Assembly (NCBI RefSeq): GCF_004803855.2
Contig: NZ_CP012552.1
Span: forward strand, 186,001-250,000
DNA: 64,000 nt
DNA from: Campylobacter sp. RM16192
GTDB lineage: Bacteria; Campylobacterota; Campylobacteria; Campylobacterales; Campylobacteraceae
Direction of reading: 5' to 3'
The position numbers were made by a program, and so were the translations under genes. The first letter of the stretch is position 1, and every line of letters starts with the position of its first letter. Of this stretch, positions 8,048 through 17,483 are shown one piece after another. A model generated the notes under the pieces. That model had not been told where the DNA came from, ran no database searches, and worked only from the letters and a program-made list of their open reading frames with translations.

Positions 8048-10027
8048 ATGGAAATTTCAAAAGTTGTTTGTGGGGTATTGGCGGGGGTGGCTTTAAGCTC
8101 AACCTCTTTTGCTGCGGATTATGATTTAAAAGATATACCGCAGATACAGGCTGTAAATTTAGACGATGATATAGCAAAATCAGAAAAAGAAAAAAATGAA
8201 GCCAAAAAAGAGCAAGGTGAAAATAATAAGCTTCTTGAGGGTTTGAAAAACCAAAAAAATCAAAAAGAACAAGAAAAGGCAAACGCCGAGAAAGAACTTA
8301 AAGATAAAAGGGATAAAGTTGAGGTTTTAGATAGAAATATTAAAAATAAAGAACAAGAAGTAGATAAACTTACTAGGGAAGAAGCTGGACTTCAAAATGC
8401 AATTACATCAGCTCAAGAGGAAATTGAACGTGCAAATAAAAAAATTGAAGAAATAAATACAGAGATTGAAAGGCTAGAGCAAGAAAAGCAATCTGCTATT
8501 GACGAATCTTCAAAAAAAGAGTTTGAAAAAAAAATAGAGGCAGAAAAGAGTAAAAAAAAAGGTATAGAGGAGGGTAAAAAAGCAACCGAAAATGATATTG
8601 CTGGAAACCTTTCAAATCAATTACAGAAGAAGCAAGAAGCCCTAGAAGAAACTAAAAAAGAGAAAAGCCAATTTGAGACTCAACTTACTCAAGCGCAGCA
8701 AGAGCTAAACCAATTAGAACCAGAAAAACAACAAATAATACAAAAGGCCGAACAAGAGATACAGAGATTAGATGGTGAGATAGATACTTTAAATGAAAAG
8801 ATTAAAAAGCAACAAGAGAAGATAGATAAGATAGAAAAAGAACTTAGGGATGCAAAAAAACAAAAGTTGTTTTCAGGAAATGAACTTAGCGCTGAACAAA
8901 AGGATGTTTTAAGAGCATTGCTTGAGTTTAAAGGAAATGATGTAGTAAATGCTATCATATCACAAGGAACAGCTGAGGAAATTTCAGAATTTGTAAGATC
9001 AAATGCTACATCTATCAACCAAACTTTAGAGTCGTTAAATAAAGGATTACAAACGGATATTATAAATTTTAGCTCAGACTTATCGACAAATACTCGTCTT
9101 GCTAAGCTAAGCAATCCTTTTAAGGGTGATCTTGCTCTTGCATATGCCGTTAAAAATTTAAGCGGAGAGATGTTTGCAGATAACGGCGACTCTATGGCTT
9201 CTGTGGTTAAATATTATACAGATAGATTTAATTATGACAATAACTTGTGGGGCAACATCATAGGAGCAAAAGGCAAAGTAAAAGACGGCGGCAATCCTGA
9301 GCTTTACGGATTTACTTTAGGATATGATAAAGCCTTTGATAATGTTATATTTGGTGGTTTTATTACTTATGCTAAGTCAAAAGTTGATTTTAGCATGGTT
9401 GAAAACAAGGCGGACAACTATCAAATAGGCGTTTACTCAAGAGCCTATATAGATAACCACGAGATAGACGTCAAAATTTCTATGGGAATAGCTAAAAATA
9501 AGCTAGATAGAAGCGTTAAAGTAGGCCTAGACACTCTTGATCAAACTGGCAGATACAACTCATACTTAGCGTCTTTCTCTTTGGACTACGGATATGTGAC
9601 AAAGCTTAGCGATACTATGTTTATCAAGCCTACGATAGGTTTTGGATACTCTTTTGTAAAAAATAAAGCGTTTAACGAAAGCGGAGATTTGCCTTTGTCA
9701 TACAATGCAAATAGATCTAAAGTCTTAAATTTAAGAGCATCGGGCGAATTTAGAAAGTATGTTAATGACGGAAGTTACTTGTATGTAGCGCCTGGAGTGG
9801 AAAGAGAACTTTATAAGAGTGTTGATGATAATATAGTAAGATTTGTAGGATCAAATAAAGATATTATCTTTAAAAATAACGATAAAAAATCAACATATTT
9901 CACACTTCAAACAGGTGCAGATTTTAAAATAACTGAAAGTTTAAGTACAAATCTAAATTTTGGCGTAAAAGCTAAATCAAAAGAGCAATTTTATAACGGA
10001 AGCATAGGATTGAAGTATAAATTCTAA
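8048..10027 (+). CDS. Autotransporter with coiled-coil passenger (barrel type A, copy 1)
   Basis: Predicted type V secretion protein of 659 residues. A signal peptide ends near SFAAD. Residues ~35-280 form one long charged coiled coil dominated by Glu, Lys and Gln heptads. A linker follows, then a ~315-residue C-terminal beta-barrel from about residue 341 (STNTRLAKLSNPF) to a terminal aromatic residue (GLKYKF). The barrel is closely similar to that of the protein at 11475-14444, while the passengers differ. There is no protease motif. A role in surface adhesion or spacing is plausible but not shown. Confidence 0.82.
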   Translation: MEISKVVCGVLAGVALSSTSFAADYDLKDIPQIQAVNLDDDIAKSEKEKNEAKKEQGENNKLLEGLKNQKNQKEQEKANAEKELKDKRDKVEVLDRNIKNKEQEVDKLTREEAGLQNAITSAQEEIERANKKIEEINTEIERLEQEKQSAIDESSKKEFEKKIEAEKSKKKGIEEGKKATENDIAGNLSNQLQKKQEALEETKKEKSQFETQLTQAQQELNQLEPEKQQIIQKAEQEIQRLDGEIDTLNEKIKKQQEKIDKIEKELRDAKKQKLFSGNELSAEQKDVLRALLEFKGNDVVNAIISQGTAEEISEFVRSNATSINQTLESLNKGLQTDIINFSSDLSTNTRLAKLSNPFKGDLALAYAVKNLSGEMFADNGDSMASVVKYYTDRFNYDNNLWGNIIGAKGKVKDGGNPELYGFTLGYDKAFDNVIFGGFITYAKSKVDFSMVENKADNYQIGVYSRAYIDNHEIDVKISMGIAKNKLDRSVKVGLDTLDQTGRYNSYLASFSLDYGYVTKLSDTMFIKPTIGFGYSFVKNKAFNESGDLPLSYNANRSKVLNLRASGEFRKYVNDGSYLYVAPGVERELYKSVDDNIVRFVGSNKDIIFKNNDKKSTYFTLQTGADFKITESLSTNLNFGVKAKSKEQFYNGSIGLKYKF

Positions 10028-10043
10028 TTAAATTTATGTAGGA

Positions 10044-10083
10044 AATTCGTCGATAATTTCTAGCAAAGAATTATCGACGAATT
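10044..10083. terminator. Bidirectional terminator between autotransporter 1 and carboxynorspermidine dehydrogenase
   Basis: A 15-bp perfect stem (AATTCGTCGATAATT and its complement) with a 10-base loop between two convergent genes. Confidence 0.85.
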
Positions 10084-10088
10084 GAAAT

Positions 10089-11312
10089 TTAGATCTTTCT
10101 TACTACCTCGTATCTCTCGCCTGGTTTCATCTCGATGATCTCCCACGGCAAGCCTTGCTTCATAAGCTCGTCCATGAAAGGCTTAGCGTCAAATTCTTCC
10201 ATGTTAAAGACACCTTTGCCATTCCAAATTCCCTTAGCTACCATCATCGAGCCTATCATCGCAGGAACGCCTGTCGTGTAGCTAACAGCTTGCGCACCGG
10301 TTTCAGCATAGCATGCCTCGTGATCGCAGACATTATAGATATATACTTGGCGCTCTTTGCCGTCTTTGATACCGCGGATCACGCAGCCTATATTTGTCTT
10401 GCCTTTAGTTCTTGGACCAAGGCTCGCAGGGTCCGGAAGTAGGGTTTTAAGAAACTGTATAGGCACTATTTTCATGCCGTTATGCTCGACCTCGTCTATG
10501 CGAAGCATGCCGACGTTTTCAAGGCATTTCATGTGCGTTAAGTAGCTTTGTCCAAAGGTCATAAAGAAGCGAATTCTCTTAATTCCTTTGATATTTTTAA
10601 CCAAGCTCTCAAGCTCTTCGTGATATAGCAGGTAGCTATCTTTCACACCTATTTTTGGGTAATCCCACTGAAACATGATCTCCATTGGCTTGGTTTCTAT
10701 CCACTCGCCGTTTTCCCAGTAGCGACCCTTTGAGCTAACCTCGCGCAGGTTTATCTCAGGGTTAAAATTTGTGGCAAACGGATATCCATGATCGCCTGCG
10801 TTGCAGTCTAGGATATCGATCTCGTGAATTTCATCGAACAAATTTTGCTGTGCATATGCGCAAAATACGTTTGTTACACCTGGATCAAAGCCGCTTCCAA
10901 GTAAAGCCATCGTGTCTGCGTTTTTGAAGTCGCCGTCCTTTGCCCATTGAAGCTTGTATTCAAATTTCGCAGTGTCAGGATGCTCGTAGTTTGCTGTGTC
11001 TATATAAGGAATTCCGGCTTTTACGCACGCGTCCATAAGTGTCAAATCCTGATACGGAAGCGCCACGTTTAGCAGTAAATCAGCCCCCGTTTGCTTGATG
11101 AGCTCTACAACCGCATCTGTGTCATCAGCGTCGATCTGAACCGTGTTTATCGTTATTCCAAGGCGCTCTTTTATAAATTTGGCTATCGCATCACACTTGC
11201 TTTTTGTACGGCTTGCAAGCGTGATAGTGGTAAATACATCGCTATTCATCGCGCATTTTACGGTTGCCACTTGGCTTACTCCGCCGGCTCCGATAATTAA
11301 GATATGTTTCAT
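10089..11312 (-). CDS. Carboxynorspermidine/carboxyspermidine dehydrogenase
   Basis: A saccharopine-dehydrogenase-like reductase that condenses aspartate semialdehyde with a diamine to give carboxy(nor)spermidine. This is the first step of the alternative spermidine route described in C. jejuni and Vibrio. The N-terminus has a Rossmann motif (IIGAGGVSQV, residues 5-14). Other features are GADLLLNVALPYQDL, ALLGSGFDPGVTNVF and the length of 407 residues. The pathway partner nspC lies at 26679-27818, not adjacent. RBS AAAGGGAAAA precedes the start. Confidence 0.88.
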   Translation of the reverse strand: MKHILIIGAGGVSQVATVKCAMNSDVFTTITLASRTKSKCDAIAKFIKERLGITINTVQIDADDTDAVVELIKQTGADLLLNVALPYQDLTLMDACVKAGIPYIDTANYEHPDTAKFEYKLQWAKDGDFKNADTMALLGSGFDPGVTNVFCAYAQQNLFDEIHEIDILDCNAGDHGYPFATNFNPEINLREVSSKGRYWENGEWIETKPMEIMFQWDYPKIGVKDSYLLYHEELESLVKNIKGIKRIRFFMTFGQSYLTHMKCLENVGMLRIDEVEHNGMKIVPIQFLKTLLPDPASLGPRTKGKTNIGCVIRGIKDGKERQVYIYNVCDHEACYAETGAQAVSYTTGVPAMIGSMMVAKGIWNGKGVFNMEEFDAKPFMDELMKQGLPWEIIEMKPGERYEVVRKI

Positions 11313-11412
11313 ATTTTTCCCTTTCTTTTAAATTTATGTTTTTGACAATTATATTATAACTACGATGAAAATCAAGAAAATAAAAATAATCTTAAACTTT
11401 TGTTATATAAGT

Positions 11413-11418
11413 TATAAT
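11413..11418 (+). promoter_or_regulatory. Probable -10 box of autotransporter 2
   Basis: TATAAT in the divergent gap, 56 bases before the ATG at 11475. RBS AAAAAAGGGG is at about 11460-11469. Confidence 0.4.
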
Positions 11419-11474
11419 TAAGTTAATAGAATGTAAAATAAAGCTTATTTTAAACTTTTAAAAAAGGGGTTCGT

Positions 11475-14444
11475 ATGAAATTTTCAAAAATTGCTTGCGT
11501 CGCACTTATGAGTGTCGCGCTTAGTTCAGGTGCTTATGCAAATCTTGATGATAAATGGCTTGAGATAAAAAAGTCAGAGGCAAAATATAATTTAGCCAAT
11601 ATTATAAAAGAAAAACTTCCAAATCTTTTTAATGACATAAGTAAATTTGAAACAGTAAATAAGAAAGCTGATGTTCCAGAAAGTTTTAAAGAGGCTATAA
11701 AGGAGATTTTAAAAGCTTCAAGAGTTGCAAATTCTGACGACTTGGATATTGATTTAGGAAACAGCTTTAAATCAACCGGAACTGTGACAATTAATAATCA
11801 AACTGTAACATTAGAAGTTTTAGAAGTAGATAGTTCAACAGAGCCAGAAATAACAATAACAACCAATGGAAAAACAGACAGTTTTAAAATTGCATTAGAC
11901 AGTGACGAACTGGATATTACCTTAAACTCAGAAGGTGCAAATTCTGCATTGCAAGATATAGCAAACAATGTCAAACAACAAAAAGCAACCGATGAAAGTA
12001 ACATTGAGGAAGCAAAAAAAGAGATAAAAAAAATTATAGAAGTTAGAGATGACAAAGGAAAACTTACAGGAGGTCTTATATTTGAAATAGGCGAGAATGT
12101 AAAACAAGCTACGAATGAATATGAAACTGCATTGGTACAGGATGCAAATAATGTAAAAAACTCACATGCTGATTACCTAGTAAAAAATCAAGATAGAATA
12201 ATGGCTGAAAAAGATAAAGCTATTACAGATGCTCAAAAAGAATTAGATGCAAAAATAGCAGAATTAAATAAAGGCACAGCAGTATCTATAAAAAGTAATT
12301 CAGCAACTAAAGTACAAATTCAAGTGGAAAAATTGAACGATCTTGGAAAATCAACAGGTTTTGAAAATGATTATACAAAACTTACATCAACCAAGTCGGT
12401 TGTCGAAGTTACAACTGCTATCGCAAATCTTAAAACAGCAATAGATAATGGTGTAGTTATAAAAGAAGGTGATAAAGTCTTAACTAAAGCAGATTTGGAA
12501 GCTATAAAAGTTACTGAAGATAAAAGAGTCGAAATAGCCGACAGACTAGCTCCTATAGTTGGTGCAACTAATGGAGATGGTGCTAGAAAAGTTATAGCAA
12601 CAGCAAATGCAGCTATAGCTAATGTTAATCTTGGTCATTCTGCTAATGATACAAAAGCTGCTGAAGATAAAAAAAGCGAAATATTAGCTAGTTTTGTCGC
12701 GGATGGTGTTGCAGATAACTATGTAAAAAAAGGGCAACAAGCTCTAGGAGACGAAAATAGCGGTGCTATAAAAGATTTTAACAATGCAAAAAAAACATTT
12801 GAAGATGCTGTAAAAGCATTTAATAATCCAGCGGTAAAACTACTTGACAAAACACCAGAAGGCGTAGAAAAACAAGTTTTAAATATTAAAAATTTATCTG
12901 AAAAACTAACTGCAGCAAAAGCCAAGGATGATACCGCAGAAAATTTAAAAGAGAGAGCAGACCTTCTAAAACAGGCTATTGATAGTGGAGCTATTGTTAA
13001 AAACAAAGAGGATGGAAATAAACCATTAACAAAAGAGGCTATAGATGCAATTCTTGCCTCAAGTGATAATGAAGCTACAAAAAAAGTAAAACTAGATAAT
13101 ATTATAGGAGCTAATGACGCAGATGAGCATTCTGTACTAAAATCACTAAAAGATGCAGAAGGACAATTGCAACCATTAAATGGTTACGTAGAAAACATAT
13201 CTACAACAAAAAAATTTCTAATAGATGCTAAAGCTAACTATCTTGATTTAGCTAAAATCAGAGCAAACATGATTACTAAAAAACCTGATTCTAAACTATC
13301 ATCAACACAATCAGGTCAAATTTTAAAAGGACTAGCTGATATAGTTGTAGATAATGAAATAGCAGGCAATACTTTAGCAGGAAAAGACGTAGCAGATGTA
13401 GTAAATTTCGCTAACGCAAACGAAGTTTCCATCAAACAAGCCATATCTTCTATGACCCAAACAGCAGACATAGACATAGTAAAATTCAGCTCAAACCTAT
13501 CTACAAACACTCGTCTTGCTAAACTAAGCAATCCATTCAATGAAGACTTAGCTCTAGCTTATGCTGTTAAAAATTTAGAAGGAGAGAAATTTGCAGACAA
13601 TGGCAACTCTTTATCTTCAGTAGTTAAAGGTTATACAGATAGATATAACTATGATAACAACCTATGGGGAAATATCATAGGAGCTAAAGGTAAGATAAAA
13701 GATGGAGCAAATCCAGAACTATATGGATTTACACTTGGTTATGATAAAGCATTCGATAACACTATAGTTGGTGGATTCCTAACCTATGCTAAATCTAAAC
13801 TAGATGGAGACCTAATAGAGAACAAAGCTAACAACTATCAAATCGGTCTATATACAAGAACATTTGTAGACAACCACGAGATAGATACTAAACTATCTAT
13901 AGGAACATCTAAAAATAAACTAGATAGACAAGTTGTTGACGGTCTTAAAACTTATGATCAAAAAGGTGACTACAAAACAATATTTGCAAGTGTAGCATTT
14001 GACTATGGTTATGTAGTAGCTCTATCAGATACAGCATTTGTTAAACCTATCATAGGTGTTGAATATGCATATGCTAAAAACAAAGCATTCGATGAAAGTG
14101 GAAAACTACCTTTAGCATACAATGCTAATACATCAAAGACACTAGCTCTTAAAGCAGCTGCTGAATTTAGAAAATATGTAGAGAACGGAAACTACCTATA
14201 TATTACTCCAGGTCTTGAATCTGAAATCTACAAAAAATCAGGAGATATGATTGCAAGATTTGTTGGCTCAACAACAGATATTAACTTCGGTGCTAATGAT
14301 AAGAAATCAACATACTTTACACTACAAACTGGTGCAGAGATGAAACTAACAGAGAACCTAAGTACAAATATCAACTTTGGTGCAAAATACAAATCTAAAG
14401 AGCAATACTACAACGGAACTTTAGGTCTAAAATACAAATTCTAA
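11475..14444 (+). CDS. Autotransporter with long Ala/Lys/Asp-rich passenger (barrel type A, copy 2)
   Basis: A 989-residue predicted autotransporter. A signal peptide ends near GAYAN. A passenger of ~650 residues is mainly helical, with many Asn, Asp, Lys and Ala and no Cys that I noticed. The barrel starts near residue 672 (STNTRLAKLSNPF) and ends in LGLKYKF. Barrel residues match copy 1 along their whole length, but synonymous codons differ widely (CTA is frequent here). The duplication is therefore not recent, or one copy came from elsewhere. The passengers are unrelated in length and composition, which suggests domain swapping onto a common translocator. Confidence 0.82.
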   Translation: MKFSKIACVALMSVALSSGAYANLDDKWLEIKKSEAKYNLANIIKEKLPNLFNDISKFETVNKKADVPESFKEAIKEILKASRVANSDDLDIDLGNSFKSTGTVTINNQTVTLEVLEVDSSTEPEITITTNGKTDSFKIALDSDELDITLNSEGANSALQDIANNVKQQKATDESNIEEAKKEIKKIIEVRDDKGKLTGGLIFEIGENVKQATNEYETALVQDANNVKNSHADYLVKNQDRIMAEKDKAITDAQKELDAKIAELNKGTAVSIKSNSATKVQIQVEKLNDLGKSTGFENDYTKLTSTKSVVEVTTAIANLKTAIDNGVVIKEGDKVLTKADLEAIKVTEDKRVEIADRLAPIVGATNGDGARKVIATANAAIANVNLGHSANDTKAAEDKKSEILASFVADGVADNYVKKGQQALGDENSGAIKDFNNAKKTFEDAVKAFNNPAVKLLDKTPEGVEKQVLNIKNLSEKLTAAKAKDDTAENLKERADLLKQAIDSGAIVKNKEDGNKPLTKEAIDAILASSDNEATKKVKLDNIIGANDADEHSVLKSLKDAEGQLQPLNGYVENISTTKKFLIDAKANYLDLAKIRANMITKKPDSKLSSTQSGQILKGLADIVVDNEIAGNTLAGKDVADVVNFANANEVSIKQAISSMTQTADIDIVKFSSNLSTNTRLAKLSNPFNEDLALAYAVKNLEGEKFADNGNSLSSVVKGYTDRYNYDNNLWGNIIGAKGKIKDGANPELYGFTLGYDKAFDNTIVGGFLTYAKSKLDGDLIENKANNYQIGLYTRTFVDNHEIDTKLSIGTSKNKLDRQVVDGLKTYDQKGDYKTIFASVAFDYGYVVALSDTAFVKPIIGVEYAYAKNKAFDESGKLPLAYNANTSKTLALKAAAEFRKYVENGNYLYITPGLESEIYKKSGDMIARFVGSTTDINFGANDKKSTYFTLQTGAEMKLTENLSTNINFGAKYKSKEQYYNGTLGLKYKF

Positions 14445-14448
14445 TTCT

Positions 14449-14484
14449 ATATCCCCTAAGCCAAGTAGCTTAGGGGATATTCTT
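14449..14484. terminator. Bidirectional terminator after autotransporter 2
   Basis: A 13-bp perfect stem (ATATCCCCTAAGC and complement) with loop CAAGTA, followed by TCTTCTT. It separates convergent genes. Confidence 0.85.
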
Positions 14485-14485
14485 C

Positions 14486-15360
14486 TTACAAACTAGTTAA
14501 AATATATACTAGCCATATCGTAACCATCGAGATAAGTGTCTGAAGCGTGATGATAACCGACATTAAATTTTTATCGCCTCCCATTTGACTTGCTAATATA
14601 TAGCTTGACGTTGCTGTAGGCATAGAGGCAAAAAATATACAAACCATCACAGTTTGTGGCGATAAATCTATCATTGTAGAGCCTATAAAAACTATCATTG
14701 GATAAAAAATAAGTTTTAAGAAGCTAGATAAATAAAAATCAAGCCTTAAATGTATAATTTGTTCAAATTTTAATCCAGCTCCCACTGATAAAAGACCTGT
14801 TGTGATAGCAGCCGTTCCTATGAGCTTGAAGGGTTCAAAAATTTCACTTCTAACACCTAAAAAGTTTACAAAAATACCCAAAACACAGGCTAAAATCAGA
14901 GGATTTTTTACTATGCTTTTAAATGTATTTTGTAGCGAAAATTTGCCGTTTATAAGCGGTATTATAAAAGTCATTAAAAAGGCAGCGGTTAAGATGCCAT
15001 TTTCTCCGTACATTGCGTTTACTATACCTAAAAAATATAGGTGTTATATCTTATTGAGCCTTGAAAGAAAGATGTAAATTTGGCAGGTTCAAATTTAGTA
15101 AAAAAATTGATAAATATGGCTAGTAAGACAACTATAAAAAAGCAAATTAAAACAAGCAATAGTGCGTTTGAGAGGTCATTTGATGTGCTTATCTTGGCTG
15201 TTGCGATTTTATAAAATAGCATGGATGGCATAAAAATATAGTAGGTCATACTATCTAAAATAGCCCAAAATTTAGATACTTTATAAAACTTTCTTTTTAA
15301 AACGAAGCCAAGCAAGATTATACAAAATATCGATAAAATAGCACTCACAATAACTTGCAT
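14486..15360 (-). pseudogene. AEC-family (auxin efflux carrier type) permease, frameshifted
   Basis: Two consecutive minus-strand frames together give one AEC permease of ~290 residues. The first (15360-15028) covers the N-terminal helices and ends ...RYNTYIF followed by TAG. The second resumes as GIVNAMYGENGILTAAFL in another frame. The break is a run of six T on the coding strand (six A at 15030-15035). A seventh T would restore the frame, with Leu-Gly after Phe. It may be a pseudogene, a phase-variable homopolymer or a sequencing error. The family transports organic acids or other anions, but the substrate is unknown. Confidence 0.75.
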
Positions 15361-15469
15361 AAAAAGCCTTTTATTTTAAATCTGAATTTGCAAAAAAAAC
15401 AAATCATTACATTTGATATTATACTAGCACTTGAAACTTTTGATTAAACTATATTAAATTTATTAAGAA

Positions 15470-15503
15470 AATTCGGTTAAAACCGCTAAATTTTAACCGA
15501 ATT
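15470..15503 (-). terminator. Terminator of the flavocytochrome operon
   Basis: A 13-bp perfect stem (AATTCGGTTAAAA and complement) with an 8-base loop just beyond the cytochrome c stop at 15511, on the minus strand. Confidence 0.75.
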
Positions 15504-15510
15504 GAGAGTG

Positions 15511-15849
15511 TTATTTGCTATTTCTTGAGAGGTATTCGCCAAGCGAAACTAGCTCTTTATCGTTTATCTCCGTCTTTCTAAAAAACGGCATGCTATGCTT
15601 TCCTTGTCTTACAAAAAGTGCCACAAATTCAGGAGTTATATCTGTCCTTTCTTCTAAATTTGCAGGAATTCCAGAGTCTTTATAAAGCACGCCAAGAGCG
15701 TTTGTGCCGGGCATTCCTGCGCCATGGCACGGCAAGCACCATGTGTCATAAATTTTCTTTCCCTCTTTTTGCTTTTCATTTAAATTTCCAGCCATACAAG
15801 CTAAAGCCGCAAGTGCCACGCAAGCTGTTATCTTTATCAAATTTCTCAT
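15511..15849 (-). CDS. Cytochrome c subunit of p-cresol methylhydroxylase-like flavocytochrome
   Basis: A small periplasmic c-type cytochrome of 112 residues. It has a signal peptide (ACVALAALACMAG), a single heme-binding motif CLPCH (residues 38-42) and a likely Met axial ligand in HSMPFFRK. It overlaps the flavoprotein gene by four bases, so the two are translationally coupled. This is the pchF-pchC layout of p-cresol methylhydroxylase, in which the cytochrome takes electrons from the flavin. The partner and size fit PchC. The substrate is inferred only. Confidence 0.8.
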   Translation of the reverse strand: MRNLIKITACVALAALACMAGNLNEKQKEGKKIYDTWCLPCHGAGMPGTNALGVLYKDSGIPANLEERTDITPEFVALFVRQGKHSMPFFRKTEINDKELVSLGEYLSRNSK

Positions 15850-17483
15850 TTTTTACCGCCTTTTTCTCTGCTGTCTCTTACATATTTTGGCCAAATTCCA
15901 CCACGTCCCGGAGCTATGATGCCGTTTGGATCGATAGTATCTTTAAGCTGTTCTATGAAGCGTCTTAGGATGTGGTTGTTAAACGAATAAGTATTCATAA
16001 CGTCATCTTGAAATGTCGGTGCCGCTCGGTAGTCGCCCCAGCCGTTTGCAGCCGCTACTTCGACCATCTTTCTATACACTTTTCTCATCTTTTTGTTGTG
16101 CTCTACGTCTGTTCGAGAGTTGCCAAAGCCAAGCATGAAGCAAAACGCGTGATACATCCAGCTTCTAGGGTGTGCAAACGGAGTTATCGGCGAAGGCATA
16201 CCCATCTCATGAAATACGTCTATATAGACCTCTTGGCACTTAAGCAGTTCGCGCCCGTCGCGCGGTATGATAGGCGAAAACCAGACGTGACCGTCTTTTG
16301 GCTCGATAGTTTCACCTCTAGTGCTAAGCCAGAAAATCTCCATATTTGGGATACCAAGACTTACTTTATGCTTCATTTGCTTGATTTGTTCAGCACTCAT
16401 AGGGAGGGCAAACTCTTGCACCATCTTTATCTCCGCACCTTTTATCTTTCTAAAGCGCTTTTTAACGTATTCGATGTTGGCATAAACTGCTTCTTTGTTG
16501 CCGTAAATCGGTATATCTATCTGCCAATATGGAATTTTATTTCTTAGCGCATAGTCTTGAATTTTCTCAAGATCAGGCTTGCCGCCCTTGCTTGTTAGGT
16601 ATGATTTTAACTCAGGGTTCATCGGCTTGCCGTAAGGCGGATTTAGCGGGCTTCTATATAGAGGCCAACCCACGATAAATGAGTCTTCAAGGTAGTTTAG
16701 ATTTTCAACTATCGGGACGATATCCTCTCTCATCGGCGCAGTTAGCGAAAGTAGGGCGTAATACTCAGGTTTTGGCATCATCCAAAAACCCATTTTGGTT
16801 ACGATTCCGAAATTTGACTGAGCAAATAGCCCATCCACGTAAGCACCGTAACCGTATTTGTTCTCGGCAAAAGTCTTTGCTCCAGGAAGTGCGCCCATGC
16901 CCGTTCTCATCAGCTCTCCGTTTGGAAGCACTACCTCCATGCCGCAGTGAGCGCCGAAATGGTCGCGATACATGCCGTATGTGTAGCCCCAGCCGTGATC
17001 TAGCGCGTTGCCTACAGGACTGCCCCAGCCTGGATCAGGTATGTCCATCATCACGTTTAGATTGTGCTTTTCGCAGTATTCATAAAGCTCAAAGTAGGTA
17101 ACTCCGGGCTCTAGGATACAGAAATTTCTCTTATCGTCAACCTCTATGATCTTATTCATCCTTTTTAGATCTACTACAACGTCACCGCGGCGATTTGGCG
17201 CACTTGAGCCGTAGCCTAAATTTTTACCGGTCGAGATAGGAAAAAGTGGAATTTTATGCTCGTTTGCGATCTTTACTATCGCTTGTACCTCTTCTACCGT
17301 TTTTGGCGCTACCGCCATAGAAGGCACCGCTTCTGTCTCCTCGTCCCACTCAGGCGAATACGCATCTCTATAAAGATCGACATCCTCTCTTTCGGTAAAT
17401 ACATTTTCAGCACCGATCGCTTTTTTAAATTTCTCAGCTGCCGCTTTGAAATTTTTCTCATCAACTCCTACAGGAAGTATCAT
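15846..17483 (-). CDS. VAO/p-cresol methylhydroxylase-family flavoprotein
   Basis: FAD enzyme of 545 residues related to 4-cresol dehydrogenase (PchF) and vanillyl-alcohol oxidase, which oxidise para-substituted phenols. Its FAD-binding domain contains PISTGKNLGYGSSAP (residues ~82-95) and MDIPDPGWGSPVGNALDHG (~146-164). The C-terminal region has ANGWGDYR and IIAPGRGGIWP. WMYH at 442-445 lies where the family attaches FAD covalently (Tyr in PchF, His in VAO), so Tyr444 is a candidate link. It overlaps genes on both sides by four bases. A c-type cytochrome partner favours a dehydrogenase over an oxidase. Confidence 0.85.
   Translation of the reverse strand: MILPVGVDEKNFKAAAEKFKKAIGAENVFTEREDVDLYRDAYSPEWDEETEAVPSMAVAPKTVEEVQAIVKIANEHKIPLFPISTGKNLGYGSSAPNRRGDVVVDLKRMNKIIEVDDKRNFCILEPGVTYFELYEYCEKHNLNVMMDIPDPGWGSPVGNALDHGWGYTYGMYRDHFGAHCGMEVVLPNGELMRTGMGALPGAKTFAENKYGYGAYVDGLFAQSNFGIVTKMGFWMMPKPEYYALLSLTAPMREDIVPIVENLNYLEDSFIVGWPLYRSPLNPPYGKPMNPELKSYLTSKGGKPDLEKIQDYALRNKIPYWQIDIPIYGNKEAVYANIEYVKKRFRKIKGAEIKMVQEFALPMSAEQIKQMKHKVSLGIPNMEIFWLSTRGETIEPKDGHVWFSPIIPRDGRELLKCQEVYIDVFHEMGMPSPITPFAHPRSWMYHAFCFMLGFGNSRTDVEHNKKMRKVYRKMVEVAAANGWGDYRAAPTFQDDVMNTYSFNNHILRRFIEQLKDTIDPNGIIAPGRGGIWPKYVRDSREKGGKK

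Noticed and set aside
8150-8900. Tandem repeats in the autotransporter 1 passenger
   Set aside because: The Glu/Lys/Gln richness is heptad coiled-coil bias. No unit repeats at fixed length in the DNA.
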